A stretch of DNA of 54,960 nucleotides from contig NZ_JAOCDM010000025.1 in NCBI RefSeq assembly GCF_029840925.1, positions 1-54,960 on the forward strand. The letters are read 5' to 3'. The stretch comes from Pseudomonas sp. GD03858. GTDB lineage: Bacteria; Pseudomonadota; Gammaproteobacteria; Pseudomonadales; Pseudomonadaceae. Below, one piece after another: positions 18,521 to 26,922 of this stretch. The position numbers and the translations under genes were made by a program. A model generated the notes under the pieces. It did no database searches. It saw only the letters and a list, made by a program, of their open reading frames with translations, and was not told the origin of the DNA. Within the stretch, counting starts at the first letter, position 1. Each line of letters starts with the position of its first letter.

Positions 18521-18792
18521 GCAAGCCCTTCGACATGGAGCTGTTCCTCGCTGGAGTGCTGGCAGGCTCGCACGCGACGCGGCGACGTCATGTGCGCCAG
18601 GCAAAAATCATTCAGGCTACAATCGCAGAGCGCTGGCAGCGGCAAAACCCTTGGACTTGGCAAAGGAAGCATGTGGTGTGGTTTCTTGAAAATCGCTTAA
18701 GCGATCACAGTCATGCAACGCAGTATTACTACGTGCTGACGGTCCGGCTGCTAGCGCGACGTCTAGGAACGTCATGGGTATTCAAGCCCTGA
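18517..18792 (+). CDS. Small basic protein coupled to the recombinase
   Basis: A 91-residue, strongly basic protein (many Arg/His; 'SHATRRRHVRQAKIIQATIAERW' in part). Start ATG overlaps the recombinase stop (ATGA). I do not recognise the family. It may be an accessory DNA-binding subunit of the recombinase, an inference from tight coupling and charge only. Confidence 0.7.
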   Translation: MSKPFDMELFLAGVLAGSHATRRRHVRQAKIIQATIAERWQRQNPWTWQRKHVVWFLENRLSDHSHATQYYYVLTVRLLARRLGTSWVFKP

Positions 18793-18919
18793 TGGGGACA
18801 CTGCTGGCGCTCACAATCTATTCATGTTGCGCATCAATACACCGGCGATCAGCTTTCTAGTCCGACGAAGCTTTTCGAGCTATGATGAAGTCAAATAGCC
18901 ATCATTCTCGGGAGCCGTA

Positions 18920-20031
18920 GTGAACCAAATTCAAACCATGGACGGGGCAGTGAATGGTCCGCAGCCCGCAGACGGCGCAGCTCTTCAACCGAATCAGCTC
19001 AAAATCTTCAATGCTGCAATTCAAAAAATTGATGTTCAGAATCAGACTTTGGGAGATCCATTCTATCGGACAGCTGAAACTGACATTAAAAATTACCTAA
19101 CAGGTCTGATTGACGAGCTTTTGAAGAACAAAAGGAATCAGTCATTCAAAATCGAGACAACAGGCGAAGTCGGAAAGCTAGTAACCGGACTTTCAACAAA
19201 AAATTTAAAGAATTTGCAAAAGACCTTAGTGAACGGCTTCTTAATCTCGAAGTCACCGTTCAGACTCAGCTAGGTAAATTTACCACCTTACGCAGCGGCA
19301 GCCTATTTTGCTGTCATTTTCAGCTTGATGAAAAAGCATGCTTACTAATTGTAAAGGTTGACCACGCCGACTTCATAAACGAGACCACCTTCATAAAAGA
19401 CACTGGATTACCCGCCAAACATCGCGCTCAGAAATGTGCTATTTTCGAGACAATTAATGGGACGCTTGCTGAGACGGTTATTATTATTGATAGTGCACCT
19501 TCGGTAACCGAGTACTGGTGGAAAGACTTTCTAACACTCACAGCATTATCTTCACCGCAGATAAACACGCTTCGAGCATTCACCGCCGTAGAAGGCCTCC
19601 TAGCCGCTAAGGTAAAGCCAAAATCAAAAAGTGACTACTGGACACTCCGCAACGCTCTTGTGGGATATTTTACAACACGCCCCCAGTGCAGCTACCCGGA
19701 CATGGTGAACGAGTTATTTAGCGCGTACAAGCCTGATAATCCCGATGTTTCTATGCCGGAATTCATAGTGGCAGCAAACTTGCTGCCCAGTAAAAAAATT
19801 GATGGCTTTGATACCCATTTCGATCTCACCCCCTCAGTCATCAATGCAAAAATCAAAAGACAGATCAAACTATCACATAACGTGGACCTTCGCATTACTG
19901 GCGAAGTCGAAGACATTAAGAACTTCTTTTCCACAGGCGAAGAAAATGGAAGAAAGTTTCTGAAAATATACTCTGAAGAAGGTTATAACGCATTTAATCG
20001 CAAGGAAAGCGATGATGATTCCATTGGGTAG
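18920..20031 (+). pseudogene. Two-frame gene: NA37-like protein split by a -1 shift at an A6 run
   Basis: The first frame starts at GTG 18920 and stops at 19273. The second frame is open well before 19198 and runs to 20031. Joining them by a -1 step at the six-A run 19198-19203 (zero frame ACA AAA AAT) gives one coherent protein of about 370 residues. The part after the join reads 'KFKEFAKDLSERLLNLEVTV' and 'GSLFCCHFQLDEKACLLIVK'. The latter segment and the overall plan recall the NA37/YejK nucleoid-associated family, a weak call. The run fits both a homopolymer indel and a programmed -1 heptamer (A AAA AAT). AT-rich, so foreign. It overlaps the next gene by 20 bases. Confidence 0.65.
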
Positions 20032-21496
20032 CATAATTCATTCCATATCACCTGGTGCAACTTTAAAATCGGCCACCGAGTCTACCGAGGATTACACCAC
20101 GACATATAACTGCTCAGCTTTGAATACAAATTTTGAAGCATTAGCGGAGGTCCTTGAAGAGATCAACTCTCGCGACAGCTTTACCTTAGCGTTCACACCG
20201 CGATCATCTGAAACTTCGTTTTCGCTTTCTAGTCGCGACCCAGTCAAAATTGAAGAATTTTATCAAAACCTGAAATTTTGGAATGACGCATTCGGAAGCC
20301 TCAGCGGATCATTGAAGCTCAGGATAGGTAAGGTCGCCCAAAGAAAAACTCTGTCGATCTACTCACTTTCCGCTTTTGCAGAATATTTATGCAACGGCAG
20401 CCCAGCCGAGGTAATAGGAAAGTTATTCAACCTCGCTAAAACCGCATATTATCTTGAATCCAGCGAGCTTAACCAATTGACCAAAAGCTCGCTATTATGC
20501 TTTGGTCCGAAGCTGGCGACTGACAACTACCCCACAAACCCTGAGCCCAGCTACAAGTCAAAACACATTGAGCTTAGGTCAAAGGCCTGTTCCGTTTACG
20601 CAAATATCGATACTAACTTTATACCATCTGACTTTGTATTTGATAAAAGTATCCTTGGACATCCTCTATCTGAAACTTTTGACAGGCTATCTTTAATATG
20701 CTGCCTAATGGCGCTATCTGACATCACCAAAATTGATTCCAGTGGCGAGATAGCTTATACAGTCAAAGGGTACACCACCGAAAAACTTTCTATAACCAAT
20801 CTTTCAGATGTGGACACATCCTCAATCCATCAATACCTCGCCGTTTATCAATGGGCATATACTGAAGGAAATATAATAGACAAACTCGGTATCTGCCGAA
20901 ACCTCCTCACGATACATGCAACTGATGGAAAGCTCTTAAAGCTGAAAGAGGGGTGGCTAGAATCAATCACGTCCAATCATTCAATTTACTTAAAAGACAA
21001 CCTAAAACAGTACATTGATTTAAAGAACAAACTTTCTGAACAAATACAGAAAGGTTCAGAAAAGGCATCCGACATCGCCAAAAACATCACCAACTATCTG
21101 CGTACATCTATTTTCTCACTGACATCGTTTCTCTTTTCAGCCTTTTTAGTTCGAACCCTAGCCAAACCGACAGCTGCCGAACCATCAATAATAACACCTA
21201 GCGTATACTGGCTATTTTTGCTTATAGCCGGTATCTCCCTTGCGATCCTGGCCTACGCACTCGCAGAAACTAACGCAGAAAAAATTCGATATATCAAGAG
21301 CTATAAGGCATTCAAATCCCGGTACACCGACCTTCTTAGCAAAGAAGATATTAGCTTTATTTTTAACAATGACAAAGATTTTAACCGGGACATTAACTAC
21401 ATTAAACGCACAAGAAAAAAGTCAGTCATACTGTGGCTATGTATTTTAACAATTACAACATCAATTGTGACTGTCATGCGGATAAATTGTCTGTAG
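20012..21496 (+). CDS. Unrecognised protein with C-terminal membrane domain
   Basis: I do not recognise this 494-residue protein. Residues 1-360 look soluble and mixed alpha/beta. The C-terminus has three membrane segments (about 365-381, 398-418, 471-488) separated by a charged loop (420-470). The start 'ATGATG' at 20012 follows AAGGAAAG and lies inside the end of the preceding frame, so the two genes are coupled. A cytosolic partner plus a membrane-anchored protein in a low-GC island is the layout of several two-gene antiphage modules, in which the membrane protein is the effector. That role is an inference. Confidence 0.8.
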   Translation: MMIPLGSIIHSISPGATLKSATESTEDYTTTYNCSALNTNFEALAEVLEEINSRDSFTLAFTPRSSETSFSLSSRDPVKIEEFYQNLKFWNDAFGSLSGSLKLRIGKVAQRKTLSIYSLSAFAEYLCNGSPAEVIGKLFNLAKTAYYLESSELNQLTKSSLLCFGPKLATDNYPTNPEPSYKSKHIELRSKACSVYANIDTNFIPSDFVFDKSILGHPLSETFDRLSLICCLMALSDITKIDSSGEIAYTVKGYTTEKLSITNLSDVDTSSIHQYLAVYQWAYTEGNIIDKLGICRNLLTIHATDGKLLKLKEGWLESITSNHSIYLKDNLKQYIDLKNKLSEQIQKGSEKASDIAKNITNYLRTSIFSLTSFLFSAFLVRTLAKPTAAEPSIITPSVYWLFLLIAGISLAILAYALAETNAEKIRYIKSYKAFKSRYTDLLSKEDISFIFNNDKDFNRDINYIKRTRKKSVILWLCILTITTSIVTVMRINCL

Positions 21497-22207
21497 CCCT
21501 GCACACCTACAACAGGGGCTGTCGCTGAGTATAGGCCTACCAGGCAACATCTGCACCGCCTAGGTCTTTGACCACATATTGCAACACGTTCCGTAAATAG
21601 GCATAGACCACAAATTGAATGCAGGTGTAAGTCAACAGCGCTAATAGCGCGACGCTAGTGCCCATGAAAACACCTAGGTCGCGTGTCATGTAAGCGTAAA
21701 CACGCCAGCTTTTTCAACATAGGGTGTCGTCGCCAGGAAGCCAAAAGCGAATATAAGCATCACCATCGCTGCGATCACAAATGCAATCGGAGCGCCTATG
21801 CAGTTACCCTATGCGATATGGTACGTTACCACCAATTACAGTCAGTAGTGCAGGGGCCTGTTACTCCATGGTGCTGCCGTCACGCAGCTTCTGCCTCTAT
21901 GCGGTTTAGCTCCGTGAGATCAATCTTTGAGGGGGCTTACGCATTCCTCGGTTGCAAAGGGGGCAACCTGCGCACCTGCTCAGCCTTACCACTCGACATT
22001 TGGGCTTTGATCGCTTGAGTTTACTTAACGGGTTCCCGAGACTGTGGATCTAGCGAAGTTCCGCTCCGGATCGGTCGCAGCATTTCGCAACAGGCAGCAA
22101 ACGGCCAAAAGCGGTCGCCTGCTATTGCCGAGATTGGAATAGGTGAACAGCTAATGAATACCCCACCCTCTGCGCCATTCACCTCGAAAAAAGTACCGTT
22201 CAAATAA
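21497..22207. other. Region without an intact gene; short membrane-like fragment on the minus strand
   Basis: About 710 bases. On the minus strand a 50-codon frame at 21537-21689 ('MTRDLGVFMGTSVALLALLT' then 'YTCIQFVVYAYLRN') looks like a membrane helix. It is preceded, with an ATGA overlap, by a second short hydrophobic frame. They could be remnants of small phage or conjugation genes. Plus-strand frames here are not convincing. Confidence 0.4.
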
Positions 22208-23164
22208 CTATAGTTCGTATATGCTTAGTCCCAGAGCAAATCCGACTGGGTAAAATATGTTTTGCCAGCGTACGTAAGCCAACTCTGTACCCGCAAAGGA
22301 GGTCTCATCGTTGCCTAGGCGTAAAAGCTTGGCATTAGCAAGGTATTTGTGAGTGTAAGCTCCGATAGTATTTTCACTGATCGTTTCTGGCAGCACAGCA
22401 CGAATAGGGGCTCTATAGACCGGATCATCTGCAACCACCATGAACTCGTCAAAAAAATGCGCAAAGCTTTCTAGGTGTTCCCCCAAATCCAACGAATAAA
22501 GTTCACTTGCCAAAGTATTGAACTTAATTTCACCTTTATCATATTCCGCGATAGTTGCATTCAGATGTTCTATTTCATTGTGTAGATCTGTAGGGCAGAA
22601 TACGAAAGCCGTGACAAATGATTTTTCATGCAGCCACTCAATTGCATGAGGGATAATTTTTTCAAGCGACTGGGGGGTTAGTTCCTTCTCGGGGTGAATC
22701 TCGCGGTAAAACTTCAGAGCCTCATTCATCTGCTTTTTGACAAATGAGTAGTCAACGTACATAACTCGATACTTAGCAGGAGCCCGCTGCATGCGCTCTT
22801 CGTACATCTGACGCACCTCCGAAACGCACCCCAGTGCGTCTTTTGCGATCTCTCGCCCTGTGAAACGGATCACAGTGTAGCCGGCTCGGCTTAGATAGCG
22901 TTGTCTGACAGCATCATTCTCCAACTGTTCTCTTGTTGAATGTGAGGCATGACCATCAAGCTCAATGATTAGTCGCGCATCTTTTAAGATAAAATCCACC
23001 CGATAGCGATGGTGCTTATCCGCATCACCAAACCAATGCTCTCTTTCAATCAGGCCCGCGAGGTCAGAAGCAGCTTTACTGAACTCGTCCTCAATAGGGG
23101 ATGGTCCTCGATCGTGAAACCAACTCGGCGGTGTCATGGGGCGACCTAAGTTTTTCATCATGTA
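22208..23164 (-). CDS. DUF559-type (PD-(D/E)XK) nuclease-like protein
   Basis: A 318-residue protein. Near the N-terminus is 'PSPIEDEFSKA', and then the DUF559 core 'RVDFILKDARLIIELDGHAS' with Asp57, Glu68 and Asp70 as the likely metal ligands. 'AGYTVIRFTGREI' follows, the typical closing strand. This fold is shared with Vsr and very-short-patch repair nucleases. The C-terminal 180 residues are unrecognised and helix-rich. I start at the ATG at 23164; a TTG at 23194 is possible. It points away from the RT locus, about 200 bases from the structured RNA. AT-rich relative to the backbone. Confidence 0.82.
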   Translation of the reverse strand, partial: YMMKNLGRPMTPPSWFHDRGPSPIEDEFSKAASDLAGLIEREHWFGDADKHHRYRVDFILKDARLIIELDGHASHSTREQLENDAVRQRYLSRAGYTVIRFTGREIAKDALGCVSEVRQMYEERMQRAPAKYRVMYVDYSFVKKQMNEALKFYREIHPEKELTPQSLEKIIPHAIEWLHEKSFVTAFVFCPTDLHNEIEHLNATIAEYDKGEIKFNTLASELYSLDLGEHLESFAHFFDEFMVVADDPVYRAPIRAVLPETISENTIGAYTHKYLANAKLLRLGNDETSFAGTELAYVRWQNIFYPVGFALGLSIYEL

Positions 23165-23329
23165 TTTTTCTGATTGCGAAAACCGTACTTTCAACTTTTA
23201 GGTGCTCAATGTCTAGTAGCTGAGGTTCATGCGTTGCTTCGGGCTCTGTCCAAGGCTTCGTTTTAGCCAATTCTCTAGCGTGTCCTACGAGGCGTTCGAC
23301 TAGAGTAGGAGAGCGACTGGAAGACGGGC

Positions 23330-23359
23330 TTCACATTCAAGTCAAGCATATGGTATATT
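23330..23359 (+). promoter_or_regulatory. Promoter of the structured RNA / RT
   Basis: TTCACA (23330-23335), an 18-base spacer and TATATT (23354-23359). Transcription would start at about 23366, exactly where the left arm of the long inverted repeat begins. Confidence 0.55.
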
Positions 23360-23365
23360 TTTCGC

Positions 23366-23451
23366 GGCGGCTGGATGACTGACCGCGGTTATGTCCGTGG
23401 GCACGAGTCCGTGCTCGACCATTGAGGTCTTACATATTCCATCCAGCCGCC
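23366..23451 (+). ncRNA. Candidate compact retron msr-msd RNA
   Basis: GGCGGCTGGATG (23366-23377) and CATCCAGCCGCC (23440-23451) are perfect 12-base inverted repeats, matching the size of retron a1/a2 arms. They enclose 62 bases with three hairpins: CCGCGG/CCGTGG (23383-23400, one G-U pair), GCACG/CGTGC with loop AGTC (23401-23414), and GACC/GGTC with loop ATTGA (23417-23429). The RT start codon is 22 bases after the right arm. At 86 bases it is shorter than well-known retron RNAs, so it is either a minimal form or another structured leader. Confidence 0.6.
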
Positions 23452-23472
23452 CCTCATACTCTACAGCCTCTG

Positions 23473-24408
23473 ATGACTACAAGACGCCTAAAAGACATTC
23501 ATTCCGCCCATGAGTTAGCTCAAGCCGTAGGTGTGAGCGAGTCAAAAATATTCGAGTACGCAGTTTCGGATTATCAGGAAGGATTTTACGAAAAGCTCGA
23601 AATCCCAAAGCGTGGAAGAAATCGTAAAGGGGAATTTAGAGAAGTCTATAAGGCAAACCACAAGTGGGTCACCCAGCTTCACCGATCTGTTTCGATGTTG
23701 GTTACGAACAGTGCAAGCTTTGGTACGCACGTTCAAGGTTTTCTCAAGGGGCGCTCGACCCTAACTAACGCTGAACTCCACCTCCGTAAAAGCCTAATCC
23801 TTCATGCGGATATAAGAAATTTTTTCAACGTAATCACAGAACTACAAGTTGCAAAAGCTTTTTTAACAATTGGAGCGACTCCTGAAATCTCGAAATTACT
23901 AGCAAGGATTTCTACCATTGACGGATTCTTGCGTCAAGGAACTCGCTGCAGTCCAATAATTTCGAATCTAGTTTGCAAGGGGCTGGATCAAGCAATGCTA
24001 GATTTAGCCTCCACCCATGACTGTATGTATAGTCGCTATGCGGACAATATGACTATATCAGGGACGGAAATCCCAGATATTAGCGCCATTAGTACGATTG
24101 TTAAAAACAATGGATTTGAGCTTAGGGGGAGCGGCTGCTATATCCAGCGACGAGGCTCGAGACAGTTTGTCACAGGGCTATCCGTAGTTGATCGAGAAAG
24201 ACCACGACTTCCAAAAAAATTGAAAAGCAGGCTTAGGCTTGCAGTTTACTACGCAAGCAAGTATGGAAAAGAACATTTTGAAAGAAGTAGGCACGTAGAT
24301 ACGGTCACACCCTCTTGGGCTCAGATGAAAGGCATGATAGCTTATGCACACTCAATCGAGCCGGATTACGCAGAAAAACTATGGAAGCTTTTGAGGCAGT
24401 CACGCTAG
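23473..24408 (+). CDS. Retron-like reverse transcriptase with YADN active site
   Basis: A 311-residue RT. Motifs in order: 'LILHADIRNFFNVI' (first catalytic Asp113), 'FLRQGTRCSPIISNL' (154-165), 'YSRYADNMTISG' (Tyr189-Ala-Asp191-Asn192) and the retron hallmark 'VTGLSV' (233-238). Length and the compact N-terminus fit retron RTs. The second aspartate of the YxDD box is Asn (codon AAT), which may impair or retune catalysis. Start at ATG 23473, because the longer in-frame start at 23422 lies inside the structured RNA; no clear Shine-Dalgarno is visible. The stop overlaps the convergent nuclease gene by nine bases. Confidence 0.85.
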   Translation: MTTRRLKDIHSAHELAQAVGVSESKIFEYAVSDYQEGFYEKLEIPKRGRNRKGEFREVYKANHKWVTQLHRSVSMLVTNSASFGTHVQGFLKGRSTLTNAELHLRKSLILHADIRNFFNVITELQVAKAFLTIGATPEISKLLARISTIDGFLRQGTRCSPIISNLVCKGLDQAMLDLASTHDCMYSRYADNMTISGTEIPDISAISTIVKNNGFELRGSGCYIQRRGSRQFVTGLSVVDRERPRLPKKLKSRLRLAVYYASKYGKEHFERSRHVDTVTPSWAQMKGMIAYAHSIEPDYAEKLWKLLRQSR

Positions 24409-25884
24409 CGGATTGCGGTCTCGTAAGTGCTTTTCCCTTGTGACAATATTCTCGCCATATCTGATTCTCGTTTTTATATAGCCGATCTGGCCAACTGCAA
24501 CTTGATCACCCGCGATGAAGCTAGCAGTTATTTTAGCGATAACATCCGCAAGTTCTTTAATTGCTGATGTTTTTCCAAAGCTGGCCTTTAGTATAGGGCT
24601 TTCGATTTCACGGTGATAGTTTTTAGCTACAAGTCTTATGGCGGCTTCTGAAAATCGTTTGGCGTTTACTTCAGCAGTGTAAAGCTCACAAATCAATTCG
24701 CGCTTGCTGCTTAATCTGTGAAGCAAGGGCAGTGTCTTAAACTCTAGTTCGTATCTAGCTTCATCCCATTTTTCAATATTTGTTTTTTTTGCGTAATAAA
24801 TATAGGCAGAAAAGTCTGCCATAGCCAGGTTCTGAAGGAGGACATACGCTAACACCGGTTGCGCGACTATATTTTTTAGTGGCTCCCGAACAATCTCAGA
24901 TCTATTCTCATCAGGGATTAATGCGCTCCGAGCAACTTGCTCTTTCCAAGACTGTACTTGATTAGATAATGCTTCAGGTTCGTCTGTTACAATTAATGCG
25001 GTAACTGCGACATCGCTCTGCTCTATACCAATATGCGAGAACGCAAGAGAGCAAGTGATTGGGGTGGCGCCCGAGGTTCCAATGCCGGATCGTTCGACTA
25101 TCGCCTTTACTTCCTGCTGAGCAGCTATATCTTTGAAGGAAAACAATACCAATTTACGTTGAAGTGACCTTTTGTTGTAGGTGGCAGCTTGGCCCGCTCC
25201 TTCTCTTGCTATTCCTTTAAGAGCCTCCCATAAATCAGTAGCGCGATGTTCCGCCCTAAGAACTGTCTTAAGTTCATTGATTGCTGACGTGAGCAATGGT
25301 GCACCCGAAGTCATGACTCGTAAAGACTCTATATAAAGCCCTTGGAGAAATTCATATAATTCGTGCGGGGTCGTCTGGATCTGTGCGCTATCTAAAATCT
25401 TGCGTAGCACATCAATGAATTCCCTGAATTTTACGCTAGCCTGAGCTTCTATAGCCCAGAATGATTCGCTACTCTCGCTACTTCGAGCACTTTCACAGAC
25501 AGTTTGAACATTTCTCAGAGATGAGCTGGAGATTTCGTCTGTTAGCGCCCCATAGGTGTCATTACGGTTTTCATTTTTTGAAATGATGTAGGTCTTCCAA
25601 GAGTTAACAACAACCTCCTTGAAATCTTCATTGGCTTTAGAAGCAGATATTATAAGGCGTCGCTTGACTTGAAAGTGCGCTTTCATCTGAATTGAAGTAT
25701 CAAATTCGATGACAACATCATCAAGAGGAGCGCCCAGAGCGGCTTGTTGAAGACGTACGCTTTTAATTTTACTTTGTAATGGTGGCCTGACGGTCTCCGC
25801 CAGAAGAGCAGACATGAAATATGCAGCCACATGGCTTTCATAGACAAACCCGGCGCCACCGGTTAATTCGGTTGACTGAGACAT
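24400..25884 (-). CDS. Nuclease-like protein with Cap4/DUF4297-type N-terminus
   Basis: A 494-residue protein. The N-terminus shows 'GGAGFVYESHVAAYFMSALL' (Glu16), 'LDDVVIEFD' (Asp55/56) and 'HFQVKRRL' (Gln72-Val-Lys74). This spacing matches the E...D...QxK core of restriction-like nucleases of the Cap4/DUF4297 group. The rest (residues 110-494) is helix-rich with no recognised domain and may be a sensor or oligomerisation part. It converges on the RT with a nine-base overlap. In defence islands such nucleases act as effectors, but a partnership with the RT is inferred only from proximity. Confidence 0.75.
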   Translation of the reverse strand: MSQSTELTGGAGFVYESHVAAYFMSALLAETVRPPLQSKIKSVRLQQAALGAPLDDVVIEFDTSIQMKAHFQVKRRLIISASKANEDFKEVVVNSWKTYIISKNENRNDTYGALTDEISSSSLRNVQTVCESARSSESSESFWAIEAQASVKFREFIDVLRKILDSAQIQTTPHELYEFLQGLYIESLRVMTSGAPLLTSAINELKTVLRAEHRATDLWEALKGIAREGAGQAATYNKRSLQRKLVLFSFKDIAAQQEVKAIVERSGIGTSGATPITCSLAFSHIGIEQSDVAVTALIVTDEPEALSNQVQSWKEQVARSALIPDENRSEIVREPLKNIVAQPVLAYVLLQNLAMADFSAYIYYAKKTNIEKWDEARYELEFKTLPLLHRLSSKRELICELYTAEVNAKRFSEAAIRLVAKNYHREIESPILKASFGKTSAIKELADVIAKITASFIAGDQVAVGQIGYIKTRIRYGENIVTREKHLRDRNPLA

Positions 25885-26311
25885 AGTAGATCCATCTAGG
25901 ATGTTTTAAAGGCCAATTCTATCTAATTCCGATTGTTCTAAGTTTCGAATTGACCACCTTTAATGCTATCAACCCTATCGAGAGCCTACTCCCAAATGGC
26001 TTAGGGCTTGGCGCTCTAGATCTTGCGAGTGCTTTTTACCACGGACGCAGTCCGAAATCCGCTTTTGGCCGATAGATGCCGGCTAGCAACGGTAGCCTTT
26101 CGTCGTTAGCTGTCGCTTACCGTAGGTGGAGAACGAGCCCCCTGCTCCAGGAAAGCATGAGAGGCAGCCATGCACTGAGGGCAATCGATCCCATTCTGGC
26201 GTTTCCGCCTTTATCAATGCTTATCTAGCCCCAAGTGCCGGGATAGCTTTAGAGATAGACGGATCATTACATAAAAATAAAAGCTCTATAGATCAGATAG
26301 TTAGAAACTTT
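25885..26311. other. Right end of the island, no gene seen
   Basis: About 430 bases between the nuclease start and attR. It includes the nuclease promoter on the minus strand and short spurious frames; the one at 26126-26419 runs across attR and is rejected. Confidence 0.5.
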
Positions 26312-26334
26312 TTCGACTCCTGGTGCCGCACCAT
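26312..26334 (+). other. attR: degenerate copy of tRNA-Thr 3' end
   Basis: TTCGACTCCTGGTGCCGCAC followed by CAT. It differs from the tRNA end by one T-to-C change and one deleted G. A strong terminator follows at once, as expected for the original sequence downstream of a tRNA gene. It marks the right border of the roughly 11.2-kb island. Confidence 0.75.
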
Positions 26335-26345
26335 ACGCAGTACTC

Positions 26346-26376
26346 AAAAGGCTCACCGAAAGGTGGGCCTTTTTTG
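26346..26376 (+). terminator. Terminator directly after attR (ancestral tRNA-Thr terminator)
   Basis: AAGGCTCACC-GAAA-GGTGGGCCTT followed by a T run. It was probably the terminator of tRNA-Thr before the island inserted. Confidence 0.8.
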
Positions 26377-26412
26377 TTTTCGGTGCCACGAATACTTGAA
26401 GCCGACGCGATC

Positions 26413-26456
26413 GCTGTAGGAGCTGGCTTGCCTGCGATGGGCTGCGCAGCGGCCCC
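26413..26456. repeat. REP-like element
   Basis: CTGTAGGAGCTGGCTTGCCT, then GCGATGGGCTGCGCAGCGGCCCC: a diverged copy of the REP core. Confidence 0.65.
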
Positions 26457-26560
26457 AGCAATCCCAGGAAAACACATTTTCTGGACATCAGCGCAGCTCA
26501 AAAAACAGACACGCCTTCAAGCAGAAACGCTTTGACTCGCCAATCAAGCCCCGCTACGAT

Positions 26561-26580
26561 TTATCTTAAATTTTAGATAA
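26561..26580. promoter_or_regulatory. Palindromic operator upstream of the HigA-like gene
   Basis: TTATCTTAAATTTTAGATAA, a nearly perfect 20-base palindrome 19 bases before the start codon. It is probably the autoregulatory site of the antitoxin. Confidence 0.55.
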
Positions 26581-26598
26581 TTCTGCTGAGGCAAGCCA

Positions 26599-26922
26599 AT
26601 GGCGCTTCAATTCCACGAGAGCCCTTTCCACGTTACGCACGATGCGGAAACGGCCAGCAAGATGGCCTTGAAGATGGACCTGTCCATCTTCATCACAGAC
26701 TGCATCAAGAAAATGGGCCTCAAGCAGCACGAGGCCGCAGCCAGGCTGAACGTGACCCAATCCCGGGTATCCGAACTGGCCAATGGCAAAATCGAGAAAT
26801 TCACCCTGGACGCCATGATGGATATGCTCGACAAGCTCGGCTTTCGCACCAGCCTTGTCCTGCCCTCGAACGAAACTGGCGCCCTTCCCCGGATTGTCAT
26901 CTCGCAAGCGCCCGGCAGCTAA
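26599..26922 (+). CDS. HigA-like XRE antitoxin
   Basis: A 107-residue protein with a central helix-turn-helix 'GLKQHEAAARLNVTQSRVSELANGKI' (in part; residues about 39-64) and a C-terminal strand typical of antitoxins of Gp49/HigB-type toxins. It probably neutralises the toxin encoded convergently and represses its own promoter through the palindrome at 26561-26580. The two stop codons overlap by four bases. Confidence 0.82.
   Translation: MALQFHESPFHVTHDAETASKMALKMDLSIFITDCIKKMGLKQHEAAARLNVTQSRVSELANGKIEKFTLDAMMDMLDKLGFRTSLVLPSNETGALPRIVISQAPGS

Noticed and set aside
21683..22018. 111-codon open frame on the plus strand
   Set aside because: Cys/His-rich random-looking product; the opposite strand has more protein-like short frames.
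26126..26419. 97-codon open frame on the plus strand
   Set aside because: It crosses the attR junction and a terminator stem, with no family feature.
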